Below are positions 36,857 to 45,705 of a stretch of 64,000 nucleotides of DNA, piece by piece. This DNA is from Bacillus australimaris (GTDB taxonomy: Bacteria; Bacillota; Bacilli; Bacillales; Bacillaceae). Under the pieces are notes generated by a model. That model worked only from the letters and a program-made list of their open reading frames with translations. It had not been told where the DNA came from and made no database searches. The translations under genes and the position numbers were made by a program. Each line of letters starts with the position of its first letter. Positions within the stretch are counted from its first letter, which is position 1. The DNA is taken from positions 124,001-188,000 of the forward strand of contig NZ_LGYN01000026.1 in assembly GCF_001307105.1 (NCBI RefSeq), given 5' to 3'.

Positions 36857-37855
36857 TTAAGACTCATTCTTCGTTTCTTTTTGGACTTCTTGATGTATGA
36901 TGGCTGAAACGTCTTTTTCTACGATATCACGTGCCTGACGAATCGCATGGAAAATGGCATTTTCGTCAGACGAGCCGTGCGCTTTAATGACAGGTGCTTT
37001 TAAACCAAATAAAGCGGCACCGCCATATTCGGAGTAATCCATTTTAGATTTCATCTGCATTAATTTCGGCTTCATCATGCCTGCTGCAATTTTTGCTGTG
37101 AAACTAGATGTTAAGGTTTCTTTCAGCATTTTAAAAACAGAAAGGGCTGTACCTTCAATCGTTTTAAGGGCGATATTTCCTGTGAAACCATCTGTGACAA
37201 CAACATCAGCAACACCTTCTAATAAGTCACGAGACTCTACATTTCCTACGAAATTCAAATCTGATGCCTTTAATAGTTCAAAGGTTTTTTTCGTTAAATC
37301 GTTGCCTTTTTTGTCTTCTGTTCCTACATTTAGCAGTCCAACACGCGGATTGCTCTTTGGAAAGACACGCTCTGCGTAAATGGATCCCATCATCGCATAC
37401 TGCACTAAATGTTCTGGCTTAGCATCAACATTAGCACCGACATCTAGTAATAAAAAGCCGCTGCCATCCAGTGTTGGCAAAGTTGGAGCTAGTGCTGGTC
37501 TGTCAATACCGTCGATTCTGCCTACGATAAACAGTCCAGCTGTCATAAGGGCGCCAGTATTTCCTGCTGAGATGCAGGCATCTGCTCGTCCCTCGGATAC
37601 TTCCTGCGCCATTTTCACCATTGATGAATCCTTTTTACGTCTAACTGCACGCACTGGTTCATCTGTCGGTTCAATGACTTCTTTCGCATCTAAAATCGTG
37701 ATGCGGTCATTATTTGTTATGTATGGTTTGATTTTGTTTTCATCGCCGACAAGTGTAATTTCGATATCTGAAAATGCCGTTAAGCTTTTTTGCACACCGT
37801 CAATAATGGCTTTAGGGGCATGATCTCCCCCCATTGCATCGACTGCAATTCTCAT
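36857..37855 (-). CDS. plsX: Phosphate acyltransferase PlsX
   Basis: A 332-residue protein from the ATG at 37853-37855 (AAGGTGG eight bases upstream). A GTG four codons earlier lies inside the Shine-Dalgarno. Family motifs are '[20 protein letters not shown]', '[19 protein letters not shown]' and '[15 protein letters not shown]'. PlsX converts acyl-ACP to acyl-phosphate for PlsY, linking fatty acid and phospholipid synthesis. It directly follows fapR. Confidence 0.97.
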   Translation of the reverse strand: MRIAVDAMGGDHAPKAIIDGVQKSLTAFSDIEITLVGDENKIKPYITNNDRITILDAKEVIEPTDEPVRAVRRKKDSSMVKMAQEVSEGRADACISAGNTGALMTAGLFIVGRIDGIDRPALAPTLPTLDGSGFLLLDVGANVDAKPEHLVQYAMMGSIYAERVFPKSNPRVGLLNVGTEDKKGNDLTKKTFELLKASDLNFVGNVESRDLLEGVADVVVTDGFTGNIALKTIEGTALSVFKMLKETLTSSFTAKIAAGMMKPKLMQMKSKMDYSEYGGAALFGLKAPVIKAHGSSDENAIFHAIRQARDIVEKDVSAIIHQEVQKETKNES

Positions 37856-37870
37856 ATTACGTGCCACCTT

Positions 37871-38437
37871 TTACTTTTGTTTTGAGCGATACATGACGAA
37901 GTCACCTGAGAAGACAACTTCCTCACCGACATAGCTGTTTACTTCAACTACGGTTCTTCCTTTTTCTTTATCATGTGAGGCTACTTTGGCTTTTGAGACG
38001 ACTCTTTCGCCTTGTTTTACCTGCCTTGTAAACCTGATATTCGCTTTTGCTGTCAAAGCCAGTTCATCATCGATGACGGCAACTGCCAGCGAATTTGCCT
38101 GGGCGAAGAGATGATGTCCCCTGGCAATTTGATTTCGGCTGAACACATGCTCTTTTCTCACTTCTAAAATGGAAATCGCTTGGTCATCAAGTTCTACATC
38201 AATCATTTCTCCAATCACTTCATCTAGCGGAAGTGATTTTACTTCATCCTCTAATGTCTTTTCGGCCACATGCTTGATTCTTTCGCGTAATTCAGGGATA
38301 GACAACTCTAAACGATCAAGACGAACCGTTTGAATGCTGACACCGAATTTACTTGCCAATTCTTCATCAGTAATGAATGGAGTCGAGCTGATCGTTTGCT
38401 GGAGAAGCTTTTGTCGTTCTTTTTTATTTAGTTTCAT
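37871..38437 (-). CDS. fapR: Transcriptional repressor of fatty acid synthesis FapR
   Basis: A 188-residue DeoR-type regulator from the ATG at 38435-38437. The N-terminal HTH (about residues 15-40, '[20 protein letters not shown]') binds DNA. The C-terminal hot-dog domain (about 80-188, '[20 protein letters not shown]') binds malonyl-CoA, which releases the repressor. It is the first gene of the lipid operon and has a FapR box at its promoter, so it is autoregulated. The seven extra upstream codons lack a ribosome-binding site. Confidence 0.97.
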   Translation of the reverse strand: MKLNKKERQKLLQQTISSTPFITDEELASKFGVSIQTVRLDRLELSIPELRERIKHVAEKTLEDEVKSLPLDEVIGEMIDVELDDQAISILEVRKEHVFSRNQIARGHHLFAQANSLAVAVIDDELALTAKANIRFTRQVKQGERVVSKAKVASHDKEKGRTVVEVNSYVGEEVVFSGDFVMYRSKQK

Positions 38438-38460
38438 ATGCAGACACCATCCGTACATTT

Positions 38461-38477
38461 ATGACTAGGTACTAATA
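38461..38477 (-). promoter_or_regulatory. FapR operator
   Basis: The minus-strand sequence TATTAGTACCTAGTCAT contains the TTAGTACC half-site of the known FapR box, with an imperfect inverse (TAGTCAT). It lies at the expected start point of the fapR promoter. Malonyl-CoA would relieve repression of fapR–plsX–fabD–fabG. Confidence 0.75.
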
Positions 38478-38479
38478 GT

Positions 38480-38508
38480 AGTATATAATCTCATAGATGA
38501 TAAATCAA
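38480..38508 (-). promoter_or_regulatory. Sigma-A promoter of the fapR operon
   Basis: A -35 TTGATT (38503-38508) and a -10 TATACT (38480-38485) with a 17-base spacer stand immediately before the FapR operator. There is no strong terminator between recG and this promoter. Confidence 0.7.
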
Positions 38509-38549
38509 TCCTTGTTTCAAAAAGACAAGAAAATTCCTCCAGCACTTGA

Positions 38550-40598
38550 TCAGCTTAATTTATCTCCGCCCAGCACACCGCTGTCTACCAGCGTTTGCCG
38601 AAGTTCTTTGTATTCAGGATCTGTCCAAAAAGCGTCCGATTGTACAAGGTCTGCCGCATCTTTTCTAGCGGTTTCCAGTGCTCTGTAGTCATGGACCATA
38701 TCTGCCACCTTAAATTCAGGCATCCCGCTTTGTTTTTTACCGAAGAAATCGCCGGGCCCTCTTAGTTCTAGGTCCTTTTCAGACAGTTCAAATCCATCGG
38801 TTGTTTCGGACATGATCCGCATCCGCTCTTTCCCCGTTTCTGATTTTGGGTCGGCCATTAAGATACAAAATGATTGATGCTCTCCGCGCCCAACTCGTCC
38901 TCTTAGCTGGTGAAGCTGAGACAGTCCGAAACGGTCTGCATCATAAATGACCATAATGGTCGCATTCGGCACGTTGACTCCAACTTCAACGACTGTGGTT
39001 GAAACGAGAATTTGCACTTCATTTGCGGTAAAGGCTCTCATTACCTGATCTTTTTCATCACTCGCAAGCTTTCCGTGCATTAAGCCGATCGACCACTTCC
39101 CGCGGTATGCCTCTGTCAGCATGCTATGGACATCGATCGCATTTTGGACATCCAGCTTGTCTGATTCTTCAATAAGCGGACAAATAATATATGCCTGCCT
39201 TCCTTTTCTCAGCTCTTTATCCACAAAAGCAAGAATCCTCTCAAGCATGTCATGCTTAACCCAATACGTTTCGATTTGTTTTCTGCCCGCAGGTAATTCA
39301 TCAATGACAGATACGTCCATTTCTCCAAAGACAGTGATTGCAAGTGTTCGCGGGATTGGTGTGGCAGTCATAAACAAGACATCCGGGTCCTGACCTTTAC
39401 TTCTCAGCTTTTTCCGCTGCTCTACACCAAACCGGTGCTGCTCATCTGTGATGACAAGACCGAGCTGCTTAAATTCGACTTCGTCTTGAATGAGCGCATG
39501 AGTGCCGACTAATATGTCAATTTCGCCTTCTTTTAAACGTTCAAGCAATTCTCTGCGGCGCTTTCCTTTCACTGAGCTTGTCAAAAGGGCGATATTCAGT
39601 CCCCATTTTTCGAAAAGCTGATAAAGTGAGTCGGCATGCTGCTCTGCCAATATTTCTGTTGGAACCATCAATGCACCTTGAAAGCCAGATAAATGAGCAG
39701 CATAAAGCGCTATGGCCGCAACAGCTGTTTTCCCTGAACCAACATCACCTTGGAGCAGCCGGTTCATACAATAAGGGGACGCCATGTCCGACATGATTTC
39801 ATCAAGTACTCTTGATTGTGCCTTCGTCAGTGGAAATGGCAGGCTGTGAACAAATTCAAAAACAGCCTCTTTGGAAAAAGGATGCTGGATCCCTGATGTT
39901 TTTTCTCGTTCTTTTTTTCTAATTGCCTGCATCTTCAGCTGGAAGATGAGAAATTCCTCGTACACAAAGCGGCGTCTTGCTTGCTTGAGCGAGTCTCTTG
40001 TTTCTGGGAGGTGAATGATTTTTAATGCTTCCTGGTAAGACATGAGTTTATAGGCAGCTACAAGCTGCTTTGGCAGTGGATCTTCGGCTTTGTCTACATA
40101 AAGTGACAGGGCTTGTTTTACAAAGCGTCTCATCATTTTCACGGTTACATTTTCTTTCACAGAATAAACAGGCTCTATACTGCCATCTTGCTCGTGCGTC
40201 CCTTTTTTAAATTCCTGAACCATAATAGATTGACGGTTTTTATCCCATTTCCCTGTGACAGAAACTGTATCACCTAAAACAAGGCTTCGTTTTAAATAGG
40301 GGCGGTTGAAGCAAATCGCCGTAATGAGAAAACGCCCGACAAGCAGCCTGAATGTCAGCCTGCTTCGTTTTTTTCCATAATAGGTGAGAACGGGCTCACT
40401 ATGTACTTTTCCTTCCACTGTGACACGTTCATCATGCCTTACTTCTTCTAAGTTACGAAGCTCATAGTCGTCATATCGGTAAGGAAAGTAGCCGAGTAAA
40501 TCGGCTACTGTGTAGATTCCAAGTTCATTGAGTGTTTTTTCGGTTTCTTCCCCAATCCCCTTCAGGACAGAGATATTATCTTGCAATTTCTGTATCAC
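38550..40598 (-). CDS. recG: ATP-dependent DNA helicase RecG
   Basis: A 682-residue superfamily 2 helicase of usual length. An N-terminal OB/wedge domain ('VEGKVHSEPVLTYYGKKRSR') is followed by Walker A 'LLQGDVGSGKTAVAAIAL', DEQH in 'LVITDEQHRFGVEQR', 'MTATPIPRTLAI' and motif VI 'QLRGRVGRGEHQSFC'. It remodels forks and Holliday junctions. Its start overlaps the sdaAA end by 23 bases. Confidence 0.97.
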   Translation of the reverse strand: MIQKLQDNISVLKGIGEETEKTLNELGIYTVADLLGYFPYRYDDYELRNLEEVRHDERVTVEGKVHSEPVLTYYGKKRSRLTFRLLVGRFLITAICFNRPYLKRSLVLGDTVSVTGKWDKNRQSIMVQEFKKGTHEQDGSIEPVYSVKENVTVKMMRRFVKQALSLYVDKAEDPLPKQLVAAYKLMSYQEALKIIHLPETRDSLKQARRRFVYEEFLIFQLKMQAIRKKEREKTSGIQHPFSKEAVFEFVHSLPFPLTKAQSRVLDEIMSDMASPYCMNRLLQGDVGSGKTAVAAIALYAAHLSGFQGALMVPTEILAEQHADSLYQLFEKWGLNIALLTSSVKGKRRRELLERLKEGEIDILVGTHALIQDEVEFKQLGLVITDEQHRFGVEQRKKLRSKGQDPDVLFMTATPIPRTLAITVFGEMDVSVIDELPAGRKQIETYWVKHDMLERILAFVDKELRKGRQAYIICPLIEESDKLDVQNAIDVHSMLTEAYRGKWSIGLMHGKLASDEKDQVMRAFTANEVQILVSTTVVEVGVNVPNATIMVIYDADRFGLSQLHQLRGRVGRGEHQSFCILMADPKSETGKERMRIMSETTDGFELSEKDLELRGPGDFFGKKQSGMPEFKVADMVHDYRALETARKDAADLVQSDAFWTDPEYKELRQTLVDSGVLGGDKLS

Positions 40599-41481
40599 GA
40601 GATGATGTCACACCTCCGAAAATCTTCTTTTCAAGCTCTCTTGCTGTCGGTGTCGCTGCTAGTCCGCCTTGTGCAGTTTCGCGAAGAGCCGTTGGCATCG
40701 TTTGACCAATTCTATACATCGCATCAATGACTTCATCACATGGAATACGGCTTGTGATGCCGGCAAGAGCCATGTCTGCTGCGATCATAGCATTTGATGC
40801 GCCCATTGCGTTTCGTTTGACACATGGCACCTCGACAAGCCCCGCTACTGGATCACAAACAAGTCCAAGCATATTTTTCAGTGTAATCGCCATCGCTTCA
40901 GCAGATTGCTGCGGTGTGCCGCCTGCCATTTCAACAATAGCTGCTGCCGCCATACCTGATGCTGAGCCTACCTCCGCCTGACAGCCGCCTGCTGCACCAG
41001 AGATGCTGGCGTTATTGGCCACAACAAAACCAAATGCGCCAGAGGTGAATAGGAATCTGACCATTTGTTCCTTTGTTGGCTTTAATGTTTCTTTTACTGC
41101 AAATAATGTTCCAGGCACAACACCTGCTGAGCCTGCTGTAGGCGTCGCACAAATGGTTCCCATTGCAGCATTGACTTCATTCGTTGCAACTGCCTTACTG
41201 ACAGCATCTAATATTGTATGACCAGACAGCGTTTTGCCTGATGCGATATAGGCTTGAAGTTTAACTGCATCTCCGCCTGTTAAACCTGATAATGATTTCA
41301 CACCTTTCAGCCCGTTTTCAATGGCCTGCTCCATCACTTCTAGGTTGCGGTACATCTGAGAGAAAATTTCTTCACGTGACTTCCCTGTCACTTCCATTTC
41401 TTGCGTAATCATAATTTCTGAAATGGAGGTATTCCGTTCTTCTGTTAACTGCACGAGTTCTTTGACGTTTTTAAACATCAT
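40576..41481 (-). CDS. sdaAA: L-serine dehydratase, alpha chain
   Basis: A 301-residue iron–sulfur dehydratase subunit with the conserved cysteine regions 'GTICATPTAGSAGVVPGTLF', 'SGAAGGCQAEVGSASGMAAA' and 'MLGLVCDPVAGLVEVPCVKR', which hold the 4Fe-4S cluster. With SdaAB it deaminates serine to pyruvate and ammonia. It follows sdaAB by 17 bases. Confidence 0.96.
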   Translation of the reverse strand: MMFKNVKELVQLTEERNTSISEIMITQEMEVTGKSREEIFSQMYRNLEVMEQAIENGLKGVKSLSGLTGGDAVKLQAYIASGKTLSGHTILDAVSKAVATNEVNAAMGTICATPTAGSAGVVPGTLFAVKETLKPTKEQMVRFLFTSGAFGFVVANNASISGAAGGCQAEVGSASGMAAAAIVEMAGGTPQQSAEAMAITLKNMLGLVCDPVAGLVEVPCVKRNAMGASNAMIAADMALAGITSRIPCDEVIDAMYRIGQTMPTALRETAQGGLAATPTARELEKKIFGGVTSSRDTEIAR

Positions 41482-41498
41482 TCATAACCTCCTTGTTG

Positions 41499-42161
41499 TT
41501 ACTCTGCAATTTGTGTGACTTGAATAATGTTTGGCAATGTTTCAAGCTCTGATAGGACAGCTGGGTCAATATTTTGATCCACTTCAATGGTCATCAGTGC
41601 TTCTAGCCCGACATCTTTACGCGCCACTTCCATATGACCGATGTTGATGGCGAATTTCGCTAAAACATTGGCAACTGCTGCAATCGTTCCGTAGCGATCA
41701 TTATGAACCACAAGAATGGCAGGGTGATTACCTGAGAGTCTAAGCTCAAAACCATTTAATTCTGTGATTTCAATTTTACCTCCGCCAATGGAAATTCCGA
41801 TTAATTCAAGGCTTCCGTCCGCATCTGAAATCTCTACTTTTGCGGTATTTGGATGCGCTGGCACCGCCTCTTCTTCTTTAAATTCAATCTCGATCTCTTT
41901 GCTTTTTGCAATATCGATCGCCGTTTTGATTCGCTCATCAAATGTATCAAAGTCAAGAACACCGCCGATAATGGCGACATCTGTACCGTGTCCTCTATAC
42001 GTATCTTTAAAAGAACCATAAAATGAAACAACAATTCGTTTCGGTTCTCTTCCAAATAAGCTGCGAGCCACTCTTCCTATACGAGCCGCACCCGCTGTGT
42101 GCGAACTTGATGGACCAATCATAACGGGTCCAATAATATCAAACACACTTCTAAATTTCAT
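41499..42161 (-). CDS. sdaAB: L-serine dehydratase, beta chain
   Basis: A 220-residue subunit from the ATG at 42159-42161 (AGAGGGG upstream; nine earlier codons are unsupported). The N-terminal 'IIGPVMIGPSSSHTAGAARI' is the serine dehydratase beta signature. The C-terminal ACT domain (about 145-220) may sense serine. It is preceded by the fakA-like gene's terminator, so it probably starts a sdaAB–sdaAA transcript; I found no convincing promoter. Confidence 0.95.
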   Translation of the reverse strand: MKFRSVFDIIGPVMIGPSSSHTAGAARIGRVARSLFGREPKRIVVSFYGSFKDTYRGHGTDVAIIGGVLDFDTFDERIKTAIDIAKSKEIEIEFKEEEAVPAHPNTAKVEISDADGSLELIGISIGGGKIEITELNGFELRLSGNHPAILVVHNDRYGTIAAVANVLAKFAINIGHMEVARKDVGLEALMTIEVDQNIDPAVLSELETLPNIIQVTQIAE

Positions 42162-42281
42162 AGGTCTTCCCCTCTCATAATTACACACGTATGGTTTGGT
42201 TCTTTCTTTAGACTAATGGATTCATTCGTTTCCCGCAACTCATTTCACCGTTGACTGGCTAGTAAAAAATTGCAAAAGAAG

Positions 42282-42306
42282 AAGAAGGGCTGTATTTGCC
42301 CTTCTT
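42282..42306 (-). terminator. Rho-independent terminator after yloV
   Basis: GAAGGGC (42284-42290) pairs with GCCCTTC (42298-42304), extended by AA/TT. On the minus strand TTCTTCTTTT follows. It separates yloU–yloV from sdaAB–sdaAA. Confidence 0.75.
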
Positions 42307-42309
42307 TCG

Positions 42310-43983
42310 TTATTCAACCGCCAAAATATATGAATAAAGCGGCTGTTTTCCATCGTGGACTTCAACTTCTACATCTTCAAATGTTTCTTCAATAAAGGCT
42401 TCTAACGCGTCCATCTCATCAGATGATGCATCTTCCCCTTTAATGATGGTGACAATCTCATCATCTTCTGTCACCATTTTGGTCAAAAGTTCTTTTGCAG
42501 CATCTAATTGATTTTTCGCTGTTAAAGTGATTTTCCCGTTCAACAGACCCATATAATCACCTTTGGCAATGTCGATTCCATCGATTTGAGTGTCTCTCAC
42601 TGCAAAGGTAATTTGCCCGCTTTTCACGTGGTCAATCGCATCAAGCATCGCAGTTTCATTGTCTTCATTTGAAGCTGCTTCATTTAGAGAAAGAAGTGCC
42701 GACATTCCTTGAGGAACGGTCTTCGTCGGAATCACAACGACATCGCGACTTGAGACAGTTGCCGCCTGTTTAGCTGCCATGACAATATTAGAATTATTAG
42801 GTAAGATAAAGACGGTTTCGGCATGTACGCTTTCAATTGCAGTGACAATGTCTTCTGTGCTTGGGTTCATCGTTTGTCCGCCTTCAATGACGACGGAAGC
42901 TCCGATACTTTTAAACAAGTCAGCAATTCCTTCTCCCATTGCGACACTGACAACTCCAAAGCGCTGTTTTTCAGCAGCAGGAGCTTTTGGTGTAGCAGGT
43001 GCTTGTTCTCTTTCTTCGTTCACGATCGAGCTGTGCTGTTCTCTCATGTTTTCAATTTTCATATTAATCAAGCTGCCGTAGCGCTGTGCATACGATAAGA
43101 CATTTCCTGGATGCTCTGCATGAATATGAACTTTCGCCAGCGTCTCATCAGACACCACAAGAAGTGAATCTCCGAATTCGCTCAAATCTTCTCTGAAGGC
43201 ATTCTCATCAAAGGACTGTTTGTCTTCTTCAAATTTCACCATAAATTCAGTACAATAGCCAAATTCAATATCTTCAGTGTTCATATGGCTTTGTGCACTT
43301 TTATGATGCTCCGCACTGACGAGTTCCTTTAACGTAGGCAAAGAAGCCGCCTTAGGAGGGAGTTCCTCTCCTCTTAATGAAGCAAGGAAACCTTCATATA
43401 CGCATAGAAGTCCTTTACCTCCACTATCAACAACGCCCACTTCTTTTAAGACAGGAAGCAAGTCTGGCGTACGATCAAGTGATGCTCTTGCTTCTTCAAT
43501 CGTTAACTCAAGAACACGGTCAATTTGATCTTCTGCTGCTGAAACGGCAACCGCTTTCTTTGCCGCGTCTTTTGCCACCGTTAAGATAGTCCCTTCAATC
43601 GGTTTCATCACGGCTTTATATGCTGTATCAACACCCGCCTGTAAGGCAAGAGCAAATTCTTTTGCATCAATCGTTTCTTTTTGTTCAATATGTTTACTGA
43701 AACCTCTAAAGAGCTGTGACAGGATCACGCCTGAGTTTCCTCTTGCTCCCATCAATAACCCTTTTGACAAAGCCACGCCGACTTTTCCAATATGATCAGT
43801 ATTTGTTTCTTCAACGGCTTTTGCTCCTGAAGTCATCGACAAATTCATATTGGTTCCAGTGTCTCCGTCTGGCACTGGAAAAACATTTAACGCATCAACA
43901 ATTTGTGCGTTTTGAGAAAGATGGTGAGCACCTGCAAGAATCATTTTTGCAAATGAGCGGCCATCAAGATTTCTAATAGACAA
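42310..43983 (-). CDS. fakA: Fatty acid kinase catalytic subunit-like protein YloV (FakA family)
   Basis: A 557-residue protein. The N-terminal DhaL-type ATP-binding domain (about 1-200) carries 'NVFPVPDGDTGTNMNLSMTS' and 'GARGNSGVILSQLFRGFSKH'. The middle and C-terminal DAK1/DegV-associated domains contain 'IHAEHPGNVLSYAQ' and 'FILPNNSNIVMAA'. In Staphylococcus FakA phosphorylates fatty acids bound to FakB (DegV) proteins for lipid synthesis. No fakB is in this window. It is coupled to the Asp23-type gene yloU, the common arrangement in Firmicutes. Confidence 0.92.
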   Translation of the reverse strand: MSIRNLDGRSFAKMILAGAHHLSQNAQIVDALNVFPVPDGDTGTNMNLSMTSGAKAVEETNTDHIGKVGVALSKGLLMGARGNSGVILSQLFRGFSKHIEQKETIDAKEFALALQAGVDTAYKAVMKPIEGTILTVAKDAAKKAVAVSAAEDQIDRVLELTIEEARASLDRTPDLLPVLKEVGVVDSGGKGLLCVYEGFLASLRGEELPPKAASLPTLKELVSAEHHKSAQSHMNTEDIEFGYCTEFMVKFEEDKQSFDENAFREDLSEFGDSLLVVSDETLAKVHIHAEHPGNVLSYAQRYGSLINMKIENMREQHSSIVNEEREQAPATPKAPAAEKQRFGVVSVAMGEGIADLFKSIGASVVIEGGQTMNPSTEDIVTAIESVHAETVFILPNNSNIVMAAKQAATVSSRDVVVIPTKTVPQGMSALLSLNEAASNEDNETAMLDAIDHVKSGQITFAVRDTQIDGIDIAKGDYMGLLNGKITLTAKNQLDAAKELLTKMVTEDDEIVTIIKGEDASSDEMDALEAFIEETFEDVEVEVHDGKQPLYSYILAVE

Positions 43984-43998
43984 TATATTTCCTCCTTA

Positions 43999-44361
43999 CT
44001 ACGGGTTCGTAACTTTTACTCCTTGTACATAGATGTTGACCGAGTCAACAGAAAGTCCAATAGTGTGATGAATCGTATATTTGACTTTCGTTTGAACATT
44101 ATGTGCGACTTCTGATATTTTTGTACCGTAGCTGACGATGATGTACATATCAATATGAATGCGGTCTTCTTTTTGACGCACAAGAACACCCCGGCTGAAG
44201 TTCTCTTTGCGGAGAATATCCGTCAAGCCGTCCTTGATTTGATTTTTGGACGCCATGCCAACAATACCATAGCAATCGATCGCAGCGCCTCCTGCCACCA
44301 TTGCAATGACTTCATTTGATATATCAATTTGTCCGTATTTCGTTCTAAGTTCAATGGACAC
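43999..44361 (-). CDS. yloU: Asp23/Gls24-family envelope stress protein YloU
   Basis: A 120-residue Asp23-family protein ('ISNEVIAMVAGGAAIDCYGI', 'IHIDMYIIVSYGTKISEVAH', 'TIGLSVDSVNIYVQGVKV'). These proteins are small, membrane-associated or cytoplasmic and are linked to cell-envelope homeostasis. It precedes yloV by 15 bases and is divergent from rpmB. The precise role is unknown. Confidence 0.93.
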   Translation of the reverse strand: MSIELRTKYGQIDISNEVIAMVAGGAAIDCYGIVGMASKNQIKDGLTDILRKENFSRGVLVRQKEDRIHIDMYIIVSYGTKISEVAHNVQTKVKYTIHHTIGLSVDSVNIYVQGVKVTNP

Positions 44362-44458
44362 ATTGGTTCCCCCTTTTTGAGAAATTGCCCTGAGTTATCA
44401 CTATTTTACTATAAGACCCTTCTTTTTAAAAGAAATCATTCAATCCGACCCAATCCTA

Positions 44459-44487
44459 CTTATACTATAGCCTTGATTTTTTATCAA
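44459..44487 (-). promoter_or_regulatory. Possible promoter of yloU–yloV
   Basis: A -35 TTGATA (44482-44487) and a -10 TATAAG (44459-44464) with a 17-base spacer. The -35 lies in one arm of a perfect inverted repeat, CTTGAT-(5)-ATCAAG (44472-44488), and the leader would be about 95 bases. Other AT-rich matches nearby make the exact promoter uncertain. Confidence 0.4.
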
Positions 44488-44527
44488 GATGTCAAGGTAT
44501 TTTTCTTGAAAGAGGAGTAAACAATCC

Positions 44528-44556
44528 TTGCAAACCCCTTGAAGCTGTGGTAAATT
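44528..44556 (+). promoter_or_regulatory. Sigma-A promoter of rpmB
   Basis: A -35 TTGCAA (44528-44533) and a -10 TAAATT (44551-44556) with a 17-base spacer lie on the plus strand. The leader of about 70 bases ends with the strong TTAGGAGG site before rpmB. I saw no recognisable ribosomal leader fold in it. Confidence 0.55.
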
Positions 44557-44632
44557 ATTAAAGTATCTTGAGGCATCTCTAAGTACGTATATGAAGAATA
44601 TGATGATGTTTTCGCAGTTAGGAGGGAAACAA

Positions 44633-44821
44633 ATGGCACGTAAATGCGTTATTACAGGCAGAAAAACAAAAGCTGGGAACAACCGTTCTCACGCAATGAA
44701 CTCTACAAAACGTACATGGGGCGCGAACCTTCAAAAAGTTCGTATTCTAGTGGACGGTAAGCCTAAAAGAGTATATGTATCAGCTCGAGCTTTGAAATCT
44801 GGTAAAGTTGAGCGTGTATAA
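44633..44821 (+). CDS. rpmB: 50S ribosomal protein L28
   Basis: A 62-residue L28 beginning [20 protein letters not shown], with AGGAGG nine bases before the ATG. The open frame extends 14 codons upstream through the ribosome-binding site and is not used. Basic and zinc-free in type (one Cys only). It is the only ribosomal gene of the window on the plus strand, tail-to-tail with spoVM and head-to-head with yloU, as in B. subtilis. Confidence 0.98.
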   Translation: MARKCVITGRKTKAGNNRSHAMNSTKRTWGANLQKVRILVDGKPKRVYVSARALKSGKVERV

Positions 44822-44829
44822 GCAAGAGT

Positions 44830-44866
44830 AAACGCCTGCTACATTAAACTGTAGCAGGCGTTTTTA
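44830..44866 (+). terminator. Rho-independent terminator after rpmB (partly bidirectional)
   Basis: AACGCCTGCTACA (44831-44843) pairs perfectly with TGTAGCAGGCGTT (44850-44862), followed on the plus strand by TTT. The opposite strand has only GTTTAC after the stem, so it would stop spoVM readthrough less well. Confidence 0.85.
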
Positions 44867-44890
44867 TGTGGAAATAAAGGAGAATACTCA

Positions 44891-44971
44891 TTAATCTTTT
44901 TTAAATGAACCAAGCATCGCACGGACAATGCCGCCAAGAAATCTAGGCAGTTTGATTGTATAAAATTTCAT
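44891..44971 (-). CDS. spoVM: Stage V sporulation protein M (26 residues)
   Basis: This micro-gene encodes MKFYTIKLPRFLGGIVRAML followed by GSFKKD and TAA, 26 codons in all. It differs from the B. subtilis SpoVM I recall by two Lys/Arg exchanges. The amphipathic helix senses positive curvature of the forespore membrane, anchors SpoIVA and so founds the spore coat. GGAGGGGG lies just before the ATG. Pro9, important for function in B. subtilis, is kept. It lies between thiN and rpmB as in B. subtilis. I could not recognise a sigma-E promoter in the 71 bases upstream. Confidence 0.96.
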   Translation of the reverse strand: MKFYTIKLPRFLGGIVRAMLGSFKKD

Positions 44972-45042
44972 TTTGTCCCCCTCCTAAAAGTACCGCTTGC
45001 AGCACAATTGAGCTTAATCAGCCATCCACAATGATAGGTTGG

Positions 45043-45687
45043 TCAATCTTTGCTTCTTACCATTATTAATATGCCTTCATGAAAAGAAAAAGTACCATTT
45101 GAGTGGATGAGTTCGTTACTAATACATAGTGTGGAACCAGGCTCAATATGACAATTTTTCAGAGGATATTTGAAACCTTTTAATGTCAGCTTTTCAACCG
45201 ATGTACCAAAGGGCAGAAACGACACATATTTTTTATCCGGGTCTTCTTTTATTTCGTATGTACCAGGTTCAAACATTTGAATAATATTTTGTTTGTCTAT
45301 AAGAGTGATGTTCTGCTTGTGCTGAATCCCTTTATATAGAAGGTGGATATTTCCTAGAAAGTGATCCGCCCTTCCTCCTGTAATTCCGTAGATGTGAATA
45401 TGCGCTGGATGCTGACGTAAGGCCCAGTTCAGCGCAAGCTCTAAATCGGTTTCATCTTTTTCCGCCTGAAATACATTCAGGCCGGGCAATTTCTTTTTCA
45501 GCTCACGAAGCTCTTCTTCTGTCACACTGTCAAAATCACCAAAAGCCTTGGCAGGCATGATGCCGTGCTCTAGTAAAAAAAGCGTTCCCCGGTCTACGCC
45601 GACCCAGAGAATATCCTCCTGTAATGCTTCACGTTCAAGGGGCGGGATGTATTCAAAAGGACCACCGGCTACGATATGTATGTGCAT
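45043..45687 (-). CDS. thiN: Thiamine diphosphokinase ThiN
   Basis: A 214-residue protein from the ATG at 45685-45687 (GAGAGGAG eight bases upstream). Eleven further codons in the frame run into a terminator. TPK motifs are present: 'VGVDRGTLFLLEHGIMPAKA', 'FGDFDSVTEEEL' (catalytic acids) and 'EKDETDLELALNWAL', with 'YGITGGRADHFLGNIHLL'. It makes thiamine diphosphate from thiamine and ATP. It follows rpe across a hairpin terminator. Confidence 0.96.
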   Translation of the reverse strand: MHIHIVAGGPFEYIPPLEREALQEDILWVGVDRGTLFLLEHGIMPAKAFGDFDSVTEEELRELKKKLPGLNVFQAEKDETDLELALNWALRQHPAHIHIYGITGGRADHFLGNIHLLYKGIQHKQNITLIDKQNIIQMFEPGTYEIKEDPDKKYVSFLPFGTSVEKLTLKGFKYPLKNCHIEPGSTLCISNELIHSNGTFSFHEGILIMVRSKD

Positions 45688-45705
45688 GATATACGCTCCT
45701 CTCCA

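Noticed and set aside
44972-45042. Sigma-E promoter for spoVM
   Set aside because: No pair resembling the sigma-E -35 and CATACAAT-type -10 elements at proper spacing was found.
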